Shown one piece after another: positions 63,478 to 64,000 of a DNA stretch of 64,000 bases (positions within the stretch are counted from its first letter, which is position 1; each line of letters starts with the position of its first letter). A model generated the notes under the pieces. The model saw only the letters and a program-made list of their open reading frames with translations, was not told the origin of the DNA and ran no database searches. This DNA comes from Synergistaceae bacterium (GTDB lineage Bacteria > Synergistota > Synergistia > Synergistales > Aminobacteriaceae). A program made the translations under genes and the position numbers. The stretch lies in contig JAHDLC010000002.1 of the NCBI GenBank assembly GCA_018436595.1, positions 51,965 through 115,964 of the forward strand, given 5' to 3'.

Positions 63478-63506
63478 ATGATAAAGCGTGTTAAAACACG
63501 TGTCAA
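63478..63506 (-). promoter_or_regulatory. hicAB promoter with operator in the spacer
   Basis: On the minus strand TTGACA (63506-63501) and TATCAT (63483-63478) flank a 17-base spacer. The inverted repeat CGTGTT-AA-AACACG (63487-63500) lies within that spacer, so a HicB dimer there would exclude polymerase. This gives tight autorepression. Confidence 0.85.
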
Positions 63507-63653
63507 TCATTGTGGAAGCCTTTGTATAAGGCCCAATTCATGAAGAAACAAAAATCAAATTTTTGGTCATGACATGGAAAATACCGATACAACCCAGTTT
63601 TTTCTTTCAGAAAACCGGGTGTTTTTCGCTCGCATGGAAAACACGGCGAAACT

Positions 63654-63719
63654 GAGCCACCCGCGCGGAGTGTTAGAGCCACCGGCGCGCACATAAAGAG
63701 CCACCCGGCGCGCCGGCAT
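63654..63719. repeat. Three tandem 22-base IS-end repeats
   Basis: GAGCCACC recurs at 63654, 63676 and 63698, exactly 22 bases apart, each followed by a GC-rich CGCGCG-like core. IS21 elements carry such multiple transposase-binding repeats near each end. Confidence 0.8.
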
Positions 63720-63796
63720 GGAGCCGGTCAGGGCGAACTCCTGTAAGATCGAATTACCGTCGGAAGACGGAATTTATCTCAGGAGGTATTCAATAG

Positions 63797-64000
63797 TCAG
63801 ATTTTCTCACCATTGTCCGGGCCGTTTACAGCGGCCTGAGTCAGCGCAAGGTCGCCGCCACGCACGGGGTGTCCAGAAACACGGTGTCGCTGTATCTGCG
63901 TAAGGCGCGGGATCAAGGCTGGCTCACCCTGAAAGACCTGGACGCATTGGACGACACCGCCGTGACGCAAGGCTTGCTGCAAATCACCGCCCCGTCCCGA
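63797..64000 (+). CDS. istA: IS21-family transposase IstA, N-terminal part, start unclear
   Basis: The open frame (68 codons to the window edge) encodes DFLTIVRAVYSGLSQRKVAA (about residues 2-21), then THGVSRNTVSLYLRKARDQG, the helix-turn-helix of IstA transposases. The DDE catalytic domain would lie outside the window. AGGAGG at 63781-63786 is a good ribosome site, but no in-frame ATG, GTG or TTG follows. The frame is closed by TAG at 63794, and the first possible rare start is ATT at 63812. Either a non-standard start is used or the start was mutated, making this copy defective. Confidence 0.7.

Larger units (their letters stand above)
63620..64000 (+). mobile_element. IS21-family insertion sequence, left end (incomplete)
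   Basis: The combination of tandem 22-base terminal repeats and the start of an IstA-type transposase marks the left part of an IS21-family element running past the window. The outer tip is uncertain; GTGTTTTTCGCTCG near 63619-63632 could be it. The right half with IstB is not in view. It lies next to the hicAB module. Confidence 0.7.

Noticed and set aside
63503..63694. A 63-codon minus-strand frame near the IS end
   Set aside because: It overlaps the hicAB promoter and the IS repeats and has no motif.
63654..63719. 22-base repeats as a CRISPR array
   Set aside because: Only three units with no conserved 25-35-base repeat/spacer pattern; position at an IS21 end explains them.

Overview
The window reads as a chromosomal-origin segment of a GC-rich member of the Synergistota, probably an amino-acid-fermenting anaerobe of the Synergistaceae. 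The phylum call is inference. It rests on a V-type ATPase as the only ATPase present, NhaC-type antiporters, peptide and amino-acid catabolic genes, many c-di-GMP and hybrid-kinase sensors, and two surface proteins with a Gly-Cys, hydrophobic, Lys tail resembling the Synerg-CTERM sorting signal. No rRNA or tRNA gene was seen.

Layout. 1-774: DHH-family phosphoesterase, cut by the window edge. 775-2773: replication origin, with DnaA boxes on both sides of dnaA. 1223-7423: dnaA-dnaN-recF-mnmG-DUF721. 7434-20743: sensor and envelope genes: a hybrid kinase, a secreted protein, a LysM/M23 peptidase, FmdE-like and TspO proteins, a TolB-like propeller, a structured intergenic element, two HD-GYP proteins (one translationally coupled to a solute-binding protein) and a YgjP-type metalloprotease. 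20833-29367: two NhaC antiporters flanking a GntR/FCD regulator, isoaspartyl dipeptidase, a class I aminotransferase, PanB, the C-terminal remnant of a threonine-dehydratase-like enzyme and an unrecognised conserved protein.

29857-39854: a PhnD-like binding protein paired with a diguanylate cyclase, then a membrane-anchored AraC regulator ahead of an ABC importer with one binding protein, one double-domain permease and two different ATPases. 39888-40393 holds interspersed palindromic repeats. 40453-49068 is a nine-gene V-ATPase operon on the minus strand, in the order D-G/H-C-I-K-F-E-A-B, with a clear promoter.

49184-64000: a second hybrid kinase; a umuDC-like operon whose UmuD lacks its protease motifs; a small secreted protein; a YtcJ-like amidohydrolase; two beta-helix surface proteins with a three-repeat secreted protein behind them; a 3-hydroxyisobutyrate-dehydrogenase-type reductase; a small unknown protein; a HicAB module; and the left end of an IS21-family element running off the window.

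How the parts fit: the origin cluster handles replication and tRNA modification. The V-ATPase and NhaC proteins handle ion gradients. Iad, the aminotransferase and the ABC systems fit peptide and amino-acid use. The repeated pairing of periplasmic binding proteins with c-di-GMP enzymes suggests nutrient sensing feeding second-messenger control. The strongest candidates for new biology are the minimal, apparently protease-dead UmuD, the binding-protein/c-di-GMP pairs, and the structured element at 14745-14925.
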